Positions 29,493 to 37,462 of a DNA stretch of 64,000 bases are shown in pieces. The DNA is from Mesorhizobium terrae (GTDB lineage Bacteria; Pseudomonadota; Alphaproteobacteria; Rhizobiales; Rhizobiaceae). The stretch is taken from the NCBI RefSeq assembly GCF_008727715.1, contig NZ_CP044218.1, forward strand, positions 1,860,001-1,924,000, in the 5' to 3' direction. Positions within the stretch are counted from its first letter, which is position 1. Each line of letters starts with the position of its first letter. A model generated the notes under the pieces. The model searched no databases and was not told where the DNA came from. It was given only the letters and a program-made list of their open reading frames with translations. The translations under genes were made by a program, and so were the position numbers.

Positions 29493-30662
29493 ATGGCGCA
29501 ATACGACATCGTGATCATCGGCGGGGCCATCGTCGGCGCCTCGGTTGCCTATTACCTCCGCGAGGAAGGGTTCACCGGCTCCATCGCGCTGATCGAGCGC
29601 GATCCGCAATTTGCCCATGCGGCGACGACGCTGTCCTGCGCCTCCATCCGCCAGCAGTTCTCGATCCCTGAAAACATCCGCCTGTCGCAGTTCACGCTGA
29701 AGCTGTTCCGGCGGCTCAAGGAAGAATTCGGCACCGATGCCGATATCGGCTTCCGCGAAGGCGGCTATCTGATCCTGGCCGGCGAGAACGGCCTGCCGAT
29801 CCTGAAGGCCAACCACGACGTGCAGGTGGCGGAAGGCGCCGACATCGTCCTGGAGGACGTCGAGGCGCTGACGCGTCGTTTCGCCTGGTTGTCGGCGGAG
29901 GGCATCACCGCCGGCGCCTATGGCCGCTCCGGCGAGGGCTGGTTCGACGCGCACGCCTATCTGCAGCTGTTCCGCAAGGCGTTGCGGACCAAGTCGGTCG
30001 ACCTGATCACGGCCTCGGTCACCGCCATTGCTCGCGACAACGGCCGCGTCCAGTCGGTGACGCTCGACAATGGCGAGACGCTGCAGGCCGGTATCGTCGT
30101 CAACGCCGCAGGTCCGAATGCCGGCAAGGTCTCGGCCATGGCCGGGCTCGAACTGCCGGTGGAGCCGCGCAAGCGTTCGGTCTTCGTGTTCGAGGCCCGC
30201 GAGCGCTACGAGGATCTGCCGCTGCTGGTCGACCCGAGCGGCATCTATGTACGGCCGGAAGGTTCGGTCTACATCACCGGCGGCGCCGAGCCGGAGGAGG
30301 GCGAAACCGCCGCCGACCCGACCGATTTCGAGCCGGACTGGTCGCTGTTCGAGGAGACGATCTGGCCGGTGCTCGCTACCCGCATCCCGGCTTTCGAGGC
30401 GATCAAGATGACACGCGCCTGGGCTGGCCATTACGACTACAACACGCTCGACCAGAACGCGGTGATCGGCCCGCACCCTGAAGTGTCGAACTTCATCTTC
30501 GCCAACGGTTTTTCCGGCCATGGCCTGCAGCAGGCGCCGGCGGTGGGCAAGGCGCTGGCCGAACTCATCATGCATGGCGGCTACCGCAGCATCGACTGTT
30601 CGGCCTTCGGCTATGCGCGCGTGGCGCAAGGGCGGCCGTTCCGCGAGCTCAACGTGATCTGA
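29493..30662 (+). CDS. DAO-type FAD-dependent oxidoreductase
   Basis: A 389-residue flavoprotein. The N-terminal Rossmann motif is YDIVIIGGAIVGASVAYYL. SCASIRQQFSIPENIRLSQ near the N-terminus and the C-terminal NGFSGHGLQQAPAVGKALAE are typical of sarcosine/glycine/dimethylglycine-oxidase-like (FOXRED1-type) members that oxidise N-methyl or secondary amines. The substrate is not predictable here. The start at 29493 places the FAD motif at residue 5, whereas a frame from 29445 adds an unlikely leader. Confidence 0.86.
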   Translation: MAQYDIVIIGGAIVGASVAYYLREEGFTGSIALIERDPQFAHAATTLSCASIRQQFSIPENIRLSQFTLKLFRRLKEEFGTDADIGFREGGYLILAGENGLPILKANHDVQVAEGADIVLEDVEALTRRFAWLSAEGITAGAYGRSGEGWFDAHAYLQLFRKALRTKSVDLITASVTAIARDNGRVQSVTLDNGETLQAGIVVNAAGPNAGKVSAMAGLELPVEPRKRSVFVFEARERYEDLPLLVDPSGIYVRPEGSVYITGGAEPEEGETAADPTDFEPDWSLFEETIWPVLATRIPAFEAIKMTRAWAGHYDYNTLDQNAVIGPHPEVSNFIFANGFSGHGLQQAPAVGKALAELIMHGGYRSIDCSAFGYARVAQGRPFRELNVI

Positions 30663-30706
30663 CCGCCACAGGCGCGCCGAACTTTGCCGTCGGGCTTTCG
30701 TTGCGA

Positions 30707-30734
30707 TTGACTCCTTTCGCAATCAGCGTAAAAG
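30707..30734 (+). promoter_or_regulatory. Candidate promoter of the asd leader
   Basis: TTGACT (30707-30712), 16-bp spacer, TAAAAG (30729-30734). The -35 is near consensus and the -10 is weak. Transcription from about 30741 would include the leader ORF at 30759. Confidence 0.45.
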
Positions 30735-30758
30735 CCCGTCCCGAACAGGAACGTCCCG

Positions 30759-30893
30759 ATGCGCGGCCTCATCATGGCTCTTTTCGCATTCGACTTCCCC
30801 GGCCATGGCAACATGGTTGCGGGAGAGCGGCAACGCGCGCGCCTGTCCTCGACCAAAACTACGGCCAAAAAAACCACCGTCACCACGGTCTGA
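30759..30893 (+). CDS. Putative Thr/Lys-rich leader peptide upstream of asd
   Basis: A 44-codon ORF beginning MRGLIMALFAF and ending STKTTAKKTTVTTV before TGA. Seven of its last thirteen codons are Thr and three are Lys, the two end products of the branches below aspartate semialdehyde. AGGAA lies about 7 nt before the ATG. The ORF sits 115 bp before asd and is followed by alternative hairpins. This is the layout of an amino-acid attenuator such as thrL, but no homologue is known to me and the function is inferred. Confidence 0.5.
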   Translation: MRGLIMALFAFDFPGHGNMVAGERQRARLSSTKTTAKKTTVTTV

Positions 30894-31000
30894 TCTCCCT
30901 TGGCCTTCTCGCCCTCTCCCCGGGTCTGGCCCGAGGGAGGCGAGACCCGCAGTGGCCGGCGGGTTTCTCCAAGCAAAGCGAGCGGAGAGCGACAGGAGAA
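30821..31000 (+). promoter_or_regulatory. Candidate attenuator with competing stems that include the asd Shine-Dalgarno
   Basis: Stem 1: TCTCGCC (30907-30913) with GGCGAGA (30939-30945), extended by inner pairs. Stem 2: GAGACCCGC (30942-30950) with GCGGGTTTC (30959-30967). Stem 3: TTCTCC (30965-30970) with the asd ribosome-binding site GGAGAA (30995-31000). Each shares bases with the next, so they are mutually exclusive. GGGAGAG (30821-30827) in the leader ORF can also pair with CTCTCCC (30914-30920) in stem 1. There is no clean U-tract, so control would be on translation or Rho access and not classical termination. Folds were judged by eye. Confidence 0.42.
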
Positions 31001-31007
31001 TTTTTCT

Positions 31008-32042
31008 ATGGGTTTCAAGGTTGCGGTAATCGGCGCCACGGGCAATGTGGGTCGTGAAATGCTGAACATCCTGGAAGAGCGCGGCTTTCCGGTGAGCGAA
31101 GTGGTAGCGATCGCCTCGCGGCGCAGCCAGGGCACCGAAGTGTCCTTCGGCGACAAGACGCTGAAGGTGAAGGCGCTGGAAGGTTACGACTTCTCCGACA
31201 CCGACATCGCCATCATGTCGGCCGGCGGCAACATCTCGAAGGAATGGTCGCCCAAGATCGGCAAGCAGGGCTGCGTCGTCATCGATAATTCCTCGGCGTT
31301 CCGCTACGATCCGGAAGTGCCGCTGATCGTGCCGGAAGTGAACCCGGACGCGATTTCCGGTTTCACCAGGAAGAACATCATCGCCAACCCGAACTGCTCG
31401 ACCGCCCAGCTGGTGGTGGCGCTGAAGCCGCTGCATGACGCGGCCACCATCAAGCGCATCGTGGTGGCGACCTACCAGTCGGTGTCGGGCGCCGGCAAGG
31501 AAGGCATGGACGAACTGTTCACGCAGACCCGCGCCGTCTTCGTCGCCGACCCGGTCGAGGCCAAGAAGTTCACCAAGCGCATCGCCTTCAACGTCATCCC
31601 GCATATCGACGTCTTCATGGAAGACGGTTCCACCAAGGAAGAGTGGAAGATGGTGGCCGAGACCAAGAAGATGCTCGACCCCAAGATCAAGCTGACCGCG
31701 ACCTGCGTGCGCGTGCCGGTGTTCATCGGCCATTCGGAAGCGGTGAATGTCGAGTTCGAAAAGCCGATCACCGCCGACGAGGCGCGCGATATCCTGCGCG
31801 AGGCGCCGGGCTGCCTGGTCATCGACAAGCGCGAGGACGGCGGCTACATCACGCCGATCGAGTCCGCCGGCGAGGACGCCACCTACATCTCGCGCATCCG
31901 CGAAGACTCCACGCTCGATAACGCCCTCAACATGTGGATCGTCTCCGACAATCTGCGCAAGGGTGCGGCGCTCAACGCCGTGCAGATCGCCGAGCTGCTG
32001 GTCGAACGCGGCCTGATCCAGCCGAAGAAGAAGGCGGCTTAA
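31008..32042 (+). CDS. asd: Aspartate-semialdehyde dehydrogenase
   Basis: A 344-residue NADPH-dependent enzyme that reduces aspartyl phosphate to aspartate semialdehyde, the precursor of Lys, Thr, Met and the cell-wall diaminopimelate. The nucleotide-binding GATGNVGREML is at the N-terminus, the catalytic Cys in NPNCSTAQL at about residue 130, and the later CVRVPVFIGHSE is typical. The ATG at 31008, preceded by AGGAGAATTTTTC, is preferred; an open frame extends upstream but overlaps the leader hairpins. Confidence 0.96.
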   Translation: MGFKVAVIGATGNVGREMLNILEERGFPVSEVVAIASRRSQGTEVSFGDKTLKVKALEGYDFSDTDIAIMSAGGNISKEWSPKIGKQGCVVIDNSSAFRYDPEVPLIVPEVNPDAISGFTRKNIIANPNCSTAQLVVALKPLHDAATIKRIVVATYQSVSGAGKEGMDELFTQTRAVFVADPVEAKKFTKRIAFNVIPHIDVFMEDGSTKEEWKMVAETKKMLDPKIKLTATCVRVPVFIGHSEAVNVEFEKPITADEARDILREAPGCLVIDKREDGGYITPIESAGEDATYISRIREDSTLDNALNMWIVSDNLRKGAALNAVQIAELLVERGLIQPKKKAA

Positions 32043-32082
32043 TTCCGCTCACGGGTCGCACCGCCGCCTCTGGCGGCTGACC

Positions 32083-32376
32083 CTACGCGGGTGCGCCGGA
32101 CCGACCGGCGGCCCGCAGTCGCGGGCTCGGCCTTCGGCCGATAGTTCCTCCCACGCTGTCTCCGCTTAGCGGTTCGCTCCGGACGGGGCGCGCCACGAGG
32201 CGCGACGCGCGGTCGCGCTTGCGGTCTTCGACCGATGGTTTGCTCACAGGCCGCAGCGCTGCCTGCGGCGGCGTTCGTCGTTCGAAAAGCCAAGCAGTTG
32301 GCTTTTCGTCCGCTTCGCGGAACTCTCTTCACCTACGTGGGTGCGCCGGACGACCGGCGGCCCGCAGTCGCGGGCT
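32083..32376. repeat. Two copies of a ~44-bp direct repeat containing a stem-loop
   Basis: Copy A (32083-32127) and copy B (32333-32376) differ by one substitution and one 1-bp indel. Each begins CTACG(C/T)GGGTGCGCCGGA and contains the hairpin CCCGC-AGTC-GCGGG. They flank about 205 bp of GC-rich non-coding sequence downstream of asd. They look like rhizobial intergenic repeats. Confidence 0.7.
32283..32308. terminator. Perfect 11-bp hairpin, possible bidirectional terminator
   Basis: CGAAAAGCCAA (32283-32293), loop GCAG, TTGGCTTTTCG (32298-32308). It has A-tract and T-tract symmetry as in bidirectional terminators. It is 240 bp after asd, between the two direct repeats. Confidence 0.5.
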
Positions 32377-32401
32377 GGGTAGCTAGCCCGTCCCGCGCGT
32401 T

Positions 32402-32616
32402 CGTCATTCCGGGCAAGCGAGGCGAAGCCGAGCGCCGACCCGGAACCCATTGGTCCCAGCGCATTGAGCACGGCCCGGACCTGAGTTCGCACGGATCGCC
32501 GTGAAACATGCGGCGTCGGTTCGGCTGCGTGAACGGTTCAGAACGAGGACCGGGCCGTGCCCGACAACGGTGCGGCCAATGGGTTCCGGCTCTCGCTGCG
32601 CTCGGCCGGAATGACG
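32402..32616. repeat. ~215-bp element with long imperfect inverted repeat
   Basis: The left arm (32402-32481) starts CGTCATTCCGGGCAAGCG and the right arm (32547-32616) ends CTCGGCCGGAATGACG. The arms pair over about 70 bp with mismatches and share GGAACCCATTGG and GCACGGCCCGG blocks. A ~65-bp centre separates them. This fits a REP/MITE-type palindromic element of the CGTCATTCCGG kind seen in many alphaproteobacteria. No transposase is present, and no credible gene lies here. Confidence 0.7.
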
Positions 32617-33184
32617 GCGGCGTGGCGGGCTTGAATACACTTATTCATCGCCACGCCCTGCTTTTCGCAGTCTGGCCATTGTCAAAGAGCACTCCCTTGA
32701 GGGAGGTGGGAAGCGGGGCGCCGGGTCGGTGCCTCTCAATAGCAAGTACGTGGCGCCTTCCGGGCGCCCCGCCAGTGTTCTTGCCCCGGACCGACCTCGC
32801 ACGTCACTGTTGACGGCAGACTTCGGGCCTCAAAGCCGCCATTCGCGGCGGCCGGGTTTTTCCAGGGCCCGGACTTAGGGCTCGTCACCAGACACCGCCA
32901 CCGTTAGCGCTGCCAGTCCGGCACCGGCGCCCTCCCTGATACCCGGTGCGCACCAGGTTCCCGTGAGGGCGATGGGCTGATTGTGGCGTGTGCCCCGAAC
33001 GTGTGGACAAATCCGGGCGCGATTTTCGCGTGGTTTGCGGCAAGGGATTGAAGGGACAGCGTTCTTTCTTTCGCCTCGTGCCTACCGCCGCGCTTTCTAT
33101 CCACATCCTGCACGGCGCCGGCGCGCCAGCGTTCCGGCATGGATTCCCGACACGCTCCGCTCGTTCCTCGCTCACGCGGTCGGG
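32617..33184. other. Gene-free host sequence up to the prophage end
   Basis: About 570 bp with no open frame that looks coding. It contains a GC-rich palindrome (GGGGCGCC...GGCGCCCC, about 32715-32770) and a terminator-like hairpin GCCGCC/GGCGGC (32835-32852) followed by CGGGTTTTT. The rest shows no recognisable feature. Confidence 0.5.
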
Positions 33185-33230
33185 TGTAGCGCGCCGCGCG
33201 GTTTTGAGTTTTTGACACGCGGTTTTAGAG
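33185..33230. repeat. Candidate Mu-type phage end with transposase-binding repeats
   Basis: The sequence starts TGTAGCGCGCC, fitting the 5'-TG terminus of Mu-type elements. CGCGGTTTT occurs at 33197-33205 and again at 33218-33226, a 21-bp spacing like adjacent MuA sites. The five bases before it, TCGGG (33180-33184), fit the Mu target pattern NYSRN and would be the target duplication. The other end is needed for proof. Confidence 0.55.
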
Positions 33231-33285
33231 CACGAGCTATGGCTTAAAAGGAGCTTCAATGCGCCCTCGAACCTGCTTTGAGCCT

Positions 33286-34092
33286 TCATCGCGGGGTTAT
33301 GATCAACTCCCGCGCAGGCCGACCCTTTCCCCCGCCTACCGTATAGTTCAGCTGAACCTCATCCTGGTCGAACGCCGCGAAGATCTTGCGGATAGCAGGC
33401 ACGTCGTTGATGGAGAGGATGAAGCGACCCTTCAGGCGTGAAAGGCGCTCGGCCATCACCTCGAACTGCTCCCGGCCAAACAGGGTTGCGCCATAGTCAC
33501 GTTCCGATCCGAAATACGGCGGATCGAGATAGAAGAGGGTCTCAGCGCGATCGTAGCGATCAATGAAGGGAAGCCAATCCAGGCACTCAATGGTGACACC
33601 AGCAAGCCGTTCATGAACCTCCGCAAGCAGGGGCTCCAGGCGTGTGAGGTTGAAGCTTGCCGACGAACTGGGATCGACGCCGAAACTTTGGCCAGCGACC
33701 TTGCCGCCGAATGCCGTCTTTTGAAGGTAAAGGAACCGGCCGGCGCGCTCCAGGTCGGTCAACGAGGCGGCGTTGCTCGCCTGCAGACGCTCAAACTCGC
33801 GTCGGCCGGTCAATTGCCATCGCAGCGTGTCCATGAACTGCGGATAGTGCCGTTGGAGGATCCGAAAGAGGTTGGCGACCTCTCCGTTGCGATCATTGAT
33901 GACTTCGGCTCTCGGCTGCTTCTGCCGCCTGAAGAAGACGCCGCCCATGCCGACAAAGACCTCGGCATAGGTGCGATGAGGAACAGCGCCGATCTGTTGG
34001 ACTAGACGCGCTGCCAGCTTCCGTTTGCCACCGATGTAAGGTGCTGGCGGATGAACTGGTGTGACCGCTGCGAACTCATCGTGAATGCCCAT
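33286..34092 (-). CDS. D12-class DNA N6-adenine methyltransferase (Dam-like)
   Basis: A 268-residue methyltransferase. APYIGGKRKL near the N-terminus is the SAM-binding motif of D12-class enzymes, and LDPPYFGSERDYG carries the catalytic DPPY. A target-recognition region lies between them. It is the last gene before the phage end, the place held by the mom DNA modification gene in Mu, so it probably protects phage DNA from host restriction (inference). The target site cannot be read from the sequence. A 141-bp gap with a hairpin precedes it. Confidence 0.9.
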   Translation of the reverse strand: MGIHDEFAAVTPVHPPAPYIGGKRKLAARLVQQIGAVPHRTYAEVFVGMGGVFFRRQKQPRAEVINDRNGEVANLFRILQRHYPQFMDTLRWQLTGRREFERLQASNAASLTDLERAGRFLYLQKTAFGGKVAGQSFGVDPSSSASFNLTRLEPLLAEVHERLAGVTIECLDWLPFIDRYDRAETLFYLDPPYFGSERDYGATLFGREQFEVMAERLSRLKGRFILSINDVPAIRKIFAAFDQDEVQLNYTVGGGKGRPARELIITPR

Positions 34093-34203
34093 ATCCGAGC
34101 CTCTGAGAATCAGTCACCGTCTCGCCGCCCGAAAGGGCCGCAGGCGTGACGTTATCTCTGGTGTCGTCAGGCGGGTCGAAGTTTGCCGACAGAGGCCCGC
34201 CTT

Positions 34204-34222
34204 CCCGGAGCCTGGCTCCGGG
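34204..34222 (-). terminator. Hairpin between the DUF4376 gene and the methylase
   Basis: CCCGGAG (34204-34210) pairs with CTCCGGG (34216-34222) with a 5-nt loop; the arms can extend to 9 bp. No T-run follows on the minus strand, so it may be a processing or partial termination site. Confidence 0.4.
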
Positions 34223-34233
34223 CGTCTGCGCTG

Positions 34234-34728
34234 CTAAGGCCAGTCGGCCGCATCGATCTGTGCCTGCGTGGTGATGGTGCCAGCCTCGATGCCAGCTAGA
34301 ACTGCGCCCTCGATGGCAAAGGAGGCGTCGACGTGATCGAGGACCGCATTGCTGATGGCAATGATGGTGGCTGCGTCGATCTCGACAAATCCCGCCGGCG
34401 TCTTCCAATTCGTCGTGAAGGCCGCATCCTTGTCCGCCTTCACGCGGGCTCCGGTGATCATGAGCTTGGACCTGTCGTCGGTCGCCACCGACATCCCACC
34501 GACAACGATGCCGCCCGTTTCCACACGCCAGCGTTTGTCGGCCGCATAAACCAGCAGCGAGCTTTTCAGAGCAGCCGATCGGAGATTGGCGATGTCATCG
34601 ATCAGCGCCTCGACGTTTTCGGCGTCGGCATCTGCGATCTCCAGATGACTGCCGTCATAGACGACGCCAGCCGGCAGTTGTGGCGCTATGACGACAAGGT
34701 CGTCTCGGGTGATTTCAATCGTGGCCAT
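34234..34728 (-). CDS. DUF4376-type phage protein (tail fibre accessory)
   Basis: A 164-residue protein whose C-terminal half (LLVYAADKRWRVETGGI, FVEIDAATIIAISNAVLDHV, ITTQAQIDAADWP) resembles the DUF4376 domain found in tail-fibre assembly or host-interaction proteins of phages. It lies directly after the tail-fibre gene, 11 bp downstream. The start at 34728 (MATIEITRDD) after GGGAGC was chosen over a longer frame reaching into the fibre gene. A role as fibre chaperone or tip is inferred. Confidence 0.7.
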   Translation of the reverse strand: MATIEITRDDLVVIAPQLPAGVVYDGSHLEIADADAENVEALIDDIANLRSAALKSSLLVYAADKRWRVETGGIVVGGMSVATDDRSKLMITGARVKADKDAAFTTNWKTPAGFVEIDAATIIAISNAVLDHVDASFAIEGAVLAGIEAGTITTQAQIDAADWP

Positions 34729-34739
34729 CTTCAGCTCCC

Positions 34740-35726
34740 TTAGACCGCGAGACGCAGGACGGAGATGCGTGCTCCATAGTTGACGACGGCGCCAGCCGGC
34801 ATGCCGTCGATGAAGCACCTGAATTCAAGGTAGTCGCCGACAACGGCATCTTTCACGTCGGCTCCGCCGCCGTACGTTGTGTTCAGGGATGCGCTCTGTA
34901 CCCGGTTTGAGGTGTTCAGGAATTCGGCCCCATTGAAATAGACCCCCGCGTTCATTGCCAGGGCGAAATTCGCACTGATGAGGTTGAGGCCGAAGGACGC
35001 GAAGAAAGCAAACCGGCCTGCTTTCTGGCAGACAATCTTTGAGCCCACGATCTGCCAATCGGCCTGCCCGTCATCCGTCAACGACACGGGAGTGATAACT
35101 GTCAGCACATTGTTGACGGGTGTCGGCGCCAGCGGGCGGCGGGTACAATCGATGACGGTCGAGGCCTGTTTGAAGGCATCGCCGCTGGTCTTCTTGATCT
35201 GCGCAAGCGAAACGGTGCCGCGAACGGTATCGGCGGCCGCTATGTTGCTGGCGACAAAGACAGCACCGTTATAGGTCAATCGAACGACCATGAACGGTTG
35301 AAATTCACCACCCGTCAGGAGCGCCGCGCTGCTGATCGGCCTGACGCTCTTGGCACCGAGGTCGTTGACCTTGATCGTCACAGGGCCGGTATTGGCAATG
35401 GCGATCTCGACGTCGATCGTCATGCCCAGAACATAACCGGCCGGAGCAGGGTCTAGCGTCACGGTGATGGCATTGGCGGTGCCATTGGCAGACACATAAT
35501 CGCCCTTCCGGCGCATCCACCACAACATCTTCGAGATCTGCGCACGGTCGGCTTCGTTCAGAACGCCACCATTGAACTCAATGATCGCCGCCAGCTCCTC
35601 CTGGAGGCTGTTTAGAAAAGCGGCCGTGACTTCTGTGCCGGGCACGCCGGCACCGGCGTTTTGACTGCGAAAGCCTCTCTTGCCTGCACCAATGTCCACC
35701 CAATCTTGGCCGTTAACGCGTTCCAT
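34740..35726 (-). CDS. Tail fibre protein
   Basis: A 328-residue protein. The N-terminal segment VNGQDWVDIGAGKRGFRSQNAG and VTAAFLNSLQEELAAIIE resembles N-terminal regions of Mu-like fibres. A beta-rich middle follows, and the C-terminal domain has GRFAFFASFGLNLIS and YFNGAEFLN, in the style of a C1q/TNF-like jelly roll (tentative). It would be the host-receptor-binding protein, attached to the baseplate made by the upstream gp47/gp48 genes. It is short compared with Mu gpS. Confidence 0.75.
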   Translation of the reverse strand: MERVNGQDWVDIGAGKRGFRSQNAGAGVPGTEVTAAFLNSLQEELAAIIEFNGGVLNEADRAQISKMLWWMRRKGDYVSANGTANAITVTLDPAPAGYVLGMTIDVEIAIANTGPVTIKVNDLGAKSVRPISSAALLTGGEFQPFMVVRLTYNGAVFVASNIAAADTVRGTVSLAQIKKTSGDAFKQASTVIDCTRRPLAPTPVNNVLTVITPVSLTDDGQADWQIVGSKIVCQKAGRFAFFASFGLNLISANFALAMNAGVYFNGAEFLNTSNRVQSASLNTTYGGGADVKDAVVGDYLEFRCFIDGMPAGAVVNYGARISVLRLAV

Positions 35727-35735
35727 TCCGGGCTC

Positions 35736-36323
35736 CTAGAGATAGATAAAGACAAGCTGGGTGTGGGCTGGCTTGAGCCTGCGCAGTTCGCATTCGATGT
35801 CGCTGGGTGCGTATCCGCCGAGCGGATCTCCAGCGACGTTCTGGCCAGCGCGGAACCACCATTGGGAAATCAGGGCGAGCTTCACGCGCCAGGTAAATTG
35901 CTCGCCTTCAGCGACCAACGGCTGGCCCGCTCGCAAGACGCCGGCCTTCGACGGCCAGAACTCTTCGACCTCGATCGCGGCCCCGAGGCGGGCAGCAGTC
36001 TCGACAAAATAGGAGACACTCTGCCCTCCACGCGCGGTCCAACGTTGGTGCGCCTGGCGCTGGCGCTGTTCCACAGTCCGGTTGCCAAGATCGCGGCCGC
36101 ACGGATCCGGGCCGAGCACGCGTTCGAAGTCCGGCAGCAGCCGAACGGCAGTGCGCGGGTCGATCTCCCGCATCAGCGCTTCGGCCTCGGCCTCGGCATC
36201 CGCGAGCGGATGCGCCAACGCGTCAAGCAGCGCGTCCAGCACGCCGCCCCGGAAGGCAAGCACCCAACCGATCGGTAGCTTGCCAATCAAACTGCCAAGG
36301 ATGGTGGGAACGGTTCTGCTCAC
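35736..36323 (-). CDS. DUF2313 (YmfQ, Mu gp48-like) tail protein
   Basis: A 195-residue protein with LPIGWVLAFRGGVLDALLDALA and the linker-rich LMREIDPRTAVRLLPDFERVLGPD, the hallmark of the YmfQ/DUF2313 baseplate family. It connects baseplate and fibre. It overlaps the gp47 gene by 4 bp and precedes the fibre gene by 9 bp. Confidence 0.88.
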   Translation of the reverse strand: MSRTVPTILGSLIGKLPIGWVLAFRGGVLDALLDALAHPLADAEAEAEALMREIDPRTAVRLLPDFERVLGPDPCGRDLGNRTVEQRQRQAHQRWTARGGQSVSYFVETAARLGAAIEVEEFWPSKAGVLRAGQPLVAEGEQFTWRVKLALISQWWFRAGQNVAGDPLGGYAPSDIECELRRLKPAHTQLVFIYL

Positions 36324-37462
36324 AGCGGCGCCACGAATGTGATTTCGCCAGGCACCGGATAGTGATCGCGGGCAAGCGTGAAGGGTGCAGCCGGCACGAG
36401 CAGGTCATGCGCGTATTCGCCCGCAGCGGCCGAAAGAGCTTCCGAGATCCGCGACGGCTCGATCCGTGCCCCGATCGGCCCGGCGTTCTGAGTATCCTCC
36501 GCGTCACCGATCGTCGCGACGAAGCGCTGATAGGCTTCGCTGACGGCGGCTCGAATGGCTACCGTGTCGGGTCGGGTGCGTACGGTGATCGGGAGCGAAT
36601 GGGTAACGGCCGGGACCACCACCACATTGGCGGTTACCGGACGCACGCCTGTTGACGAGCCGGGAGCGCCGAGATGGGCGAGCATCGCGGTTTGCTCACC
36701 AGCTGTCGGTGCCTTGCCGAAAAGACCGTCCTTCATTGCCACCACAACACCGACCGACCCACGGCCGATCCAGTCGGTAACAACCGCGACGGCGCGCACG
36801 TCGAACGCTTCGCGCAGCCATTCGGGATAGTCGAAACCGGCACCACCATGAGGCGGCTGTCGGATACGGTTGATCGTTGCGGCGCTCAGTTCGCGCGCCG
36901 TTTCCTCGGGCGAGCCGCCCGCCAAACCGGCAGCGCCCACCGTCGCACGGCTGATCTCGGGAAATGGAGCAGCCGTTCGTAGCCGGATGCCAGCAGCGAT
37001 GTTGCCTGCCGGCCCACGAACCAAGGCGACGACGGGGATCGAGACGGTGCCACCAGCACCTATGGCGGTCACGGCCGTGGATTTAACCGTGACGCCATCG
37101 GAGGCGGCAAATTCCAGGTCTGCGGGTAAGGGCGTGCCGGCAACACCTTCCACAAGCACGCTGCCGACAGCAAAGGTCGCCAGCCGCTTTTCGACACCCC
37201 AGATTGAGGCGTGTCGATCAGCGAACTCGTCTTCTGCGGTGTCGGGAAAATACTGGCGGCTCCACCATGCGATGTGATCGTGAATACCGCGCATTTCCAT
37301 GGCGACAGCCCTGCCGAGGATCGCGAACATGCCGCGTGGCGAGCGAACGGCCCGCGACAGCGCGATTGGGTCGATGTTGGGTCGGACAGCGAGGATCAGG
37401 GTCTCCAGTGCGCCTGCAATCCGTTCGGCAATGGCGCTGGTTCTAGGGATTTGCCAAGCCAT
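36320..37462 (-). CDS. Baseplate J-like protein (Mu gp47)
   Basis: A 380-residue baseplate wedge protein. LADLEFAASDGVTV-type beta region and FPEISRATVGAAGLAGGSPEE match the BaseplateJ family, and GFDYPEWLREAFDVRAVAVV lies in the centre. The start at 37462 (MAWQIPRTSAI) overlaps the gp46 stop by one base, and a longer frame is rejected. It contributes to the contractile-tail baseplate. Confidence 0.9.
   Translation of the reverse strand: MAWQIPRTSAIAERIAGALETLILAVRPNIDPIALSRAVRSPRGMFAILGRAVAMEMRGIHDHIAWWSRQYFPDTAEDEFADRHASIWGVEKRLATFAVGSVLVEGVAGTPLPADLEFAASDGVTVKSTAVTAIGAGGTVSIPVVALVRGPAGNIAAGIRLRTAAPFPEISRATVGAAGLAGGSPEETARELSAATINRIRQPPHGGAGFDYPEWLREAFDVRAVAVVTDWIGRGSVGVVVAMKDGLFGKAPTAGEQTAMLAHLGAPGSSTGVRPVTANVVVVPAVTHSLPITVRTRPDTVAIRAAVSEAYQRFVATIGDAEDTQNAGPIGARIEPSRISEALSAAAGEYAHDLLVPAAPFTLARDHYPVPGEITFVAPL

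Noticed and set aside
29388..30722. 444-codon minus-strand frame opposite the FAD oxidoreductase
   Set aside because: It is the antisense of a gene with clear FAD motifs.
32043..33184. Repeats downstream of asd considered as a CRISPR array or as a degraded gene
   Set aside because: Only two copies of one repeat with unequal surroundings, no regular spacers, no cas genes, and no coding frame with domain signal.
33259..33441. 60-codon plus-strand ORF with AAAAGGAG before its ATG at the phage end
   Set aside because: Good ribosome-binding site, but the ORF mostly overlaps the methylase C-terminus antisense and has no recognisable protein character.
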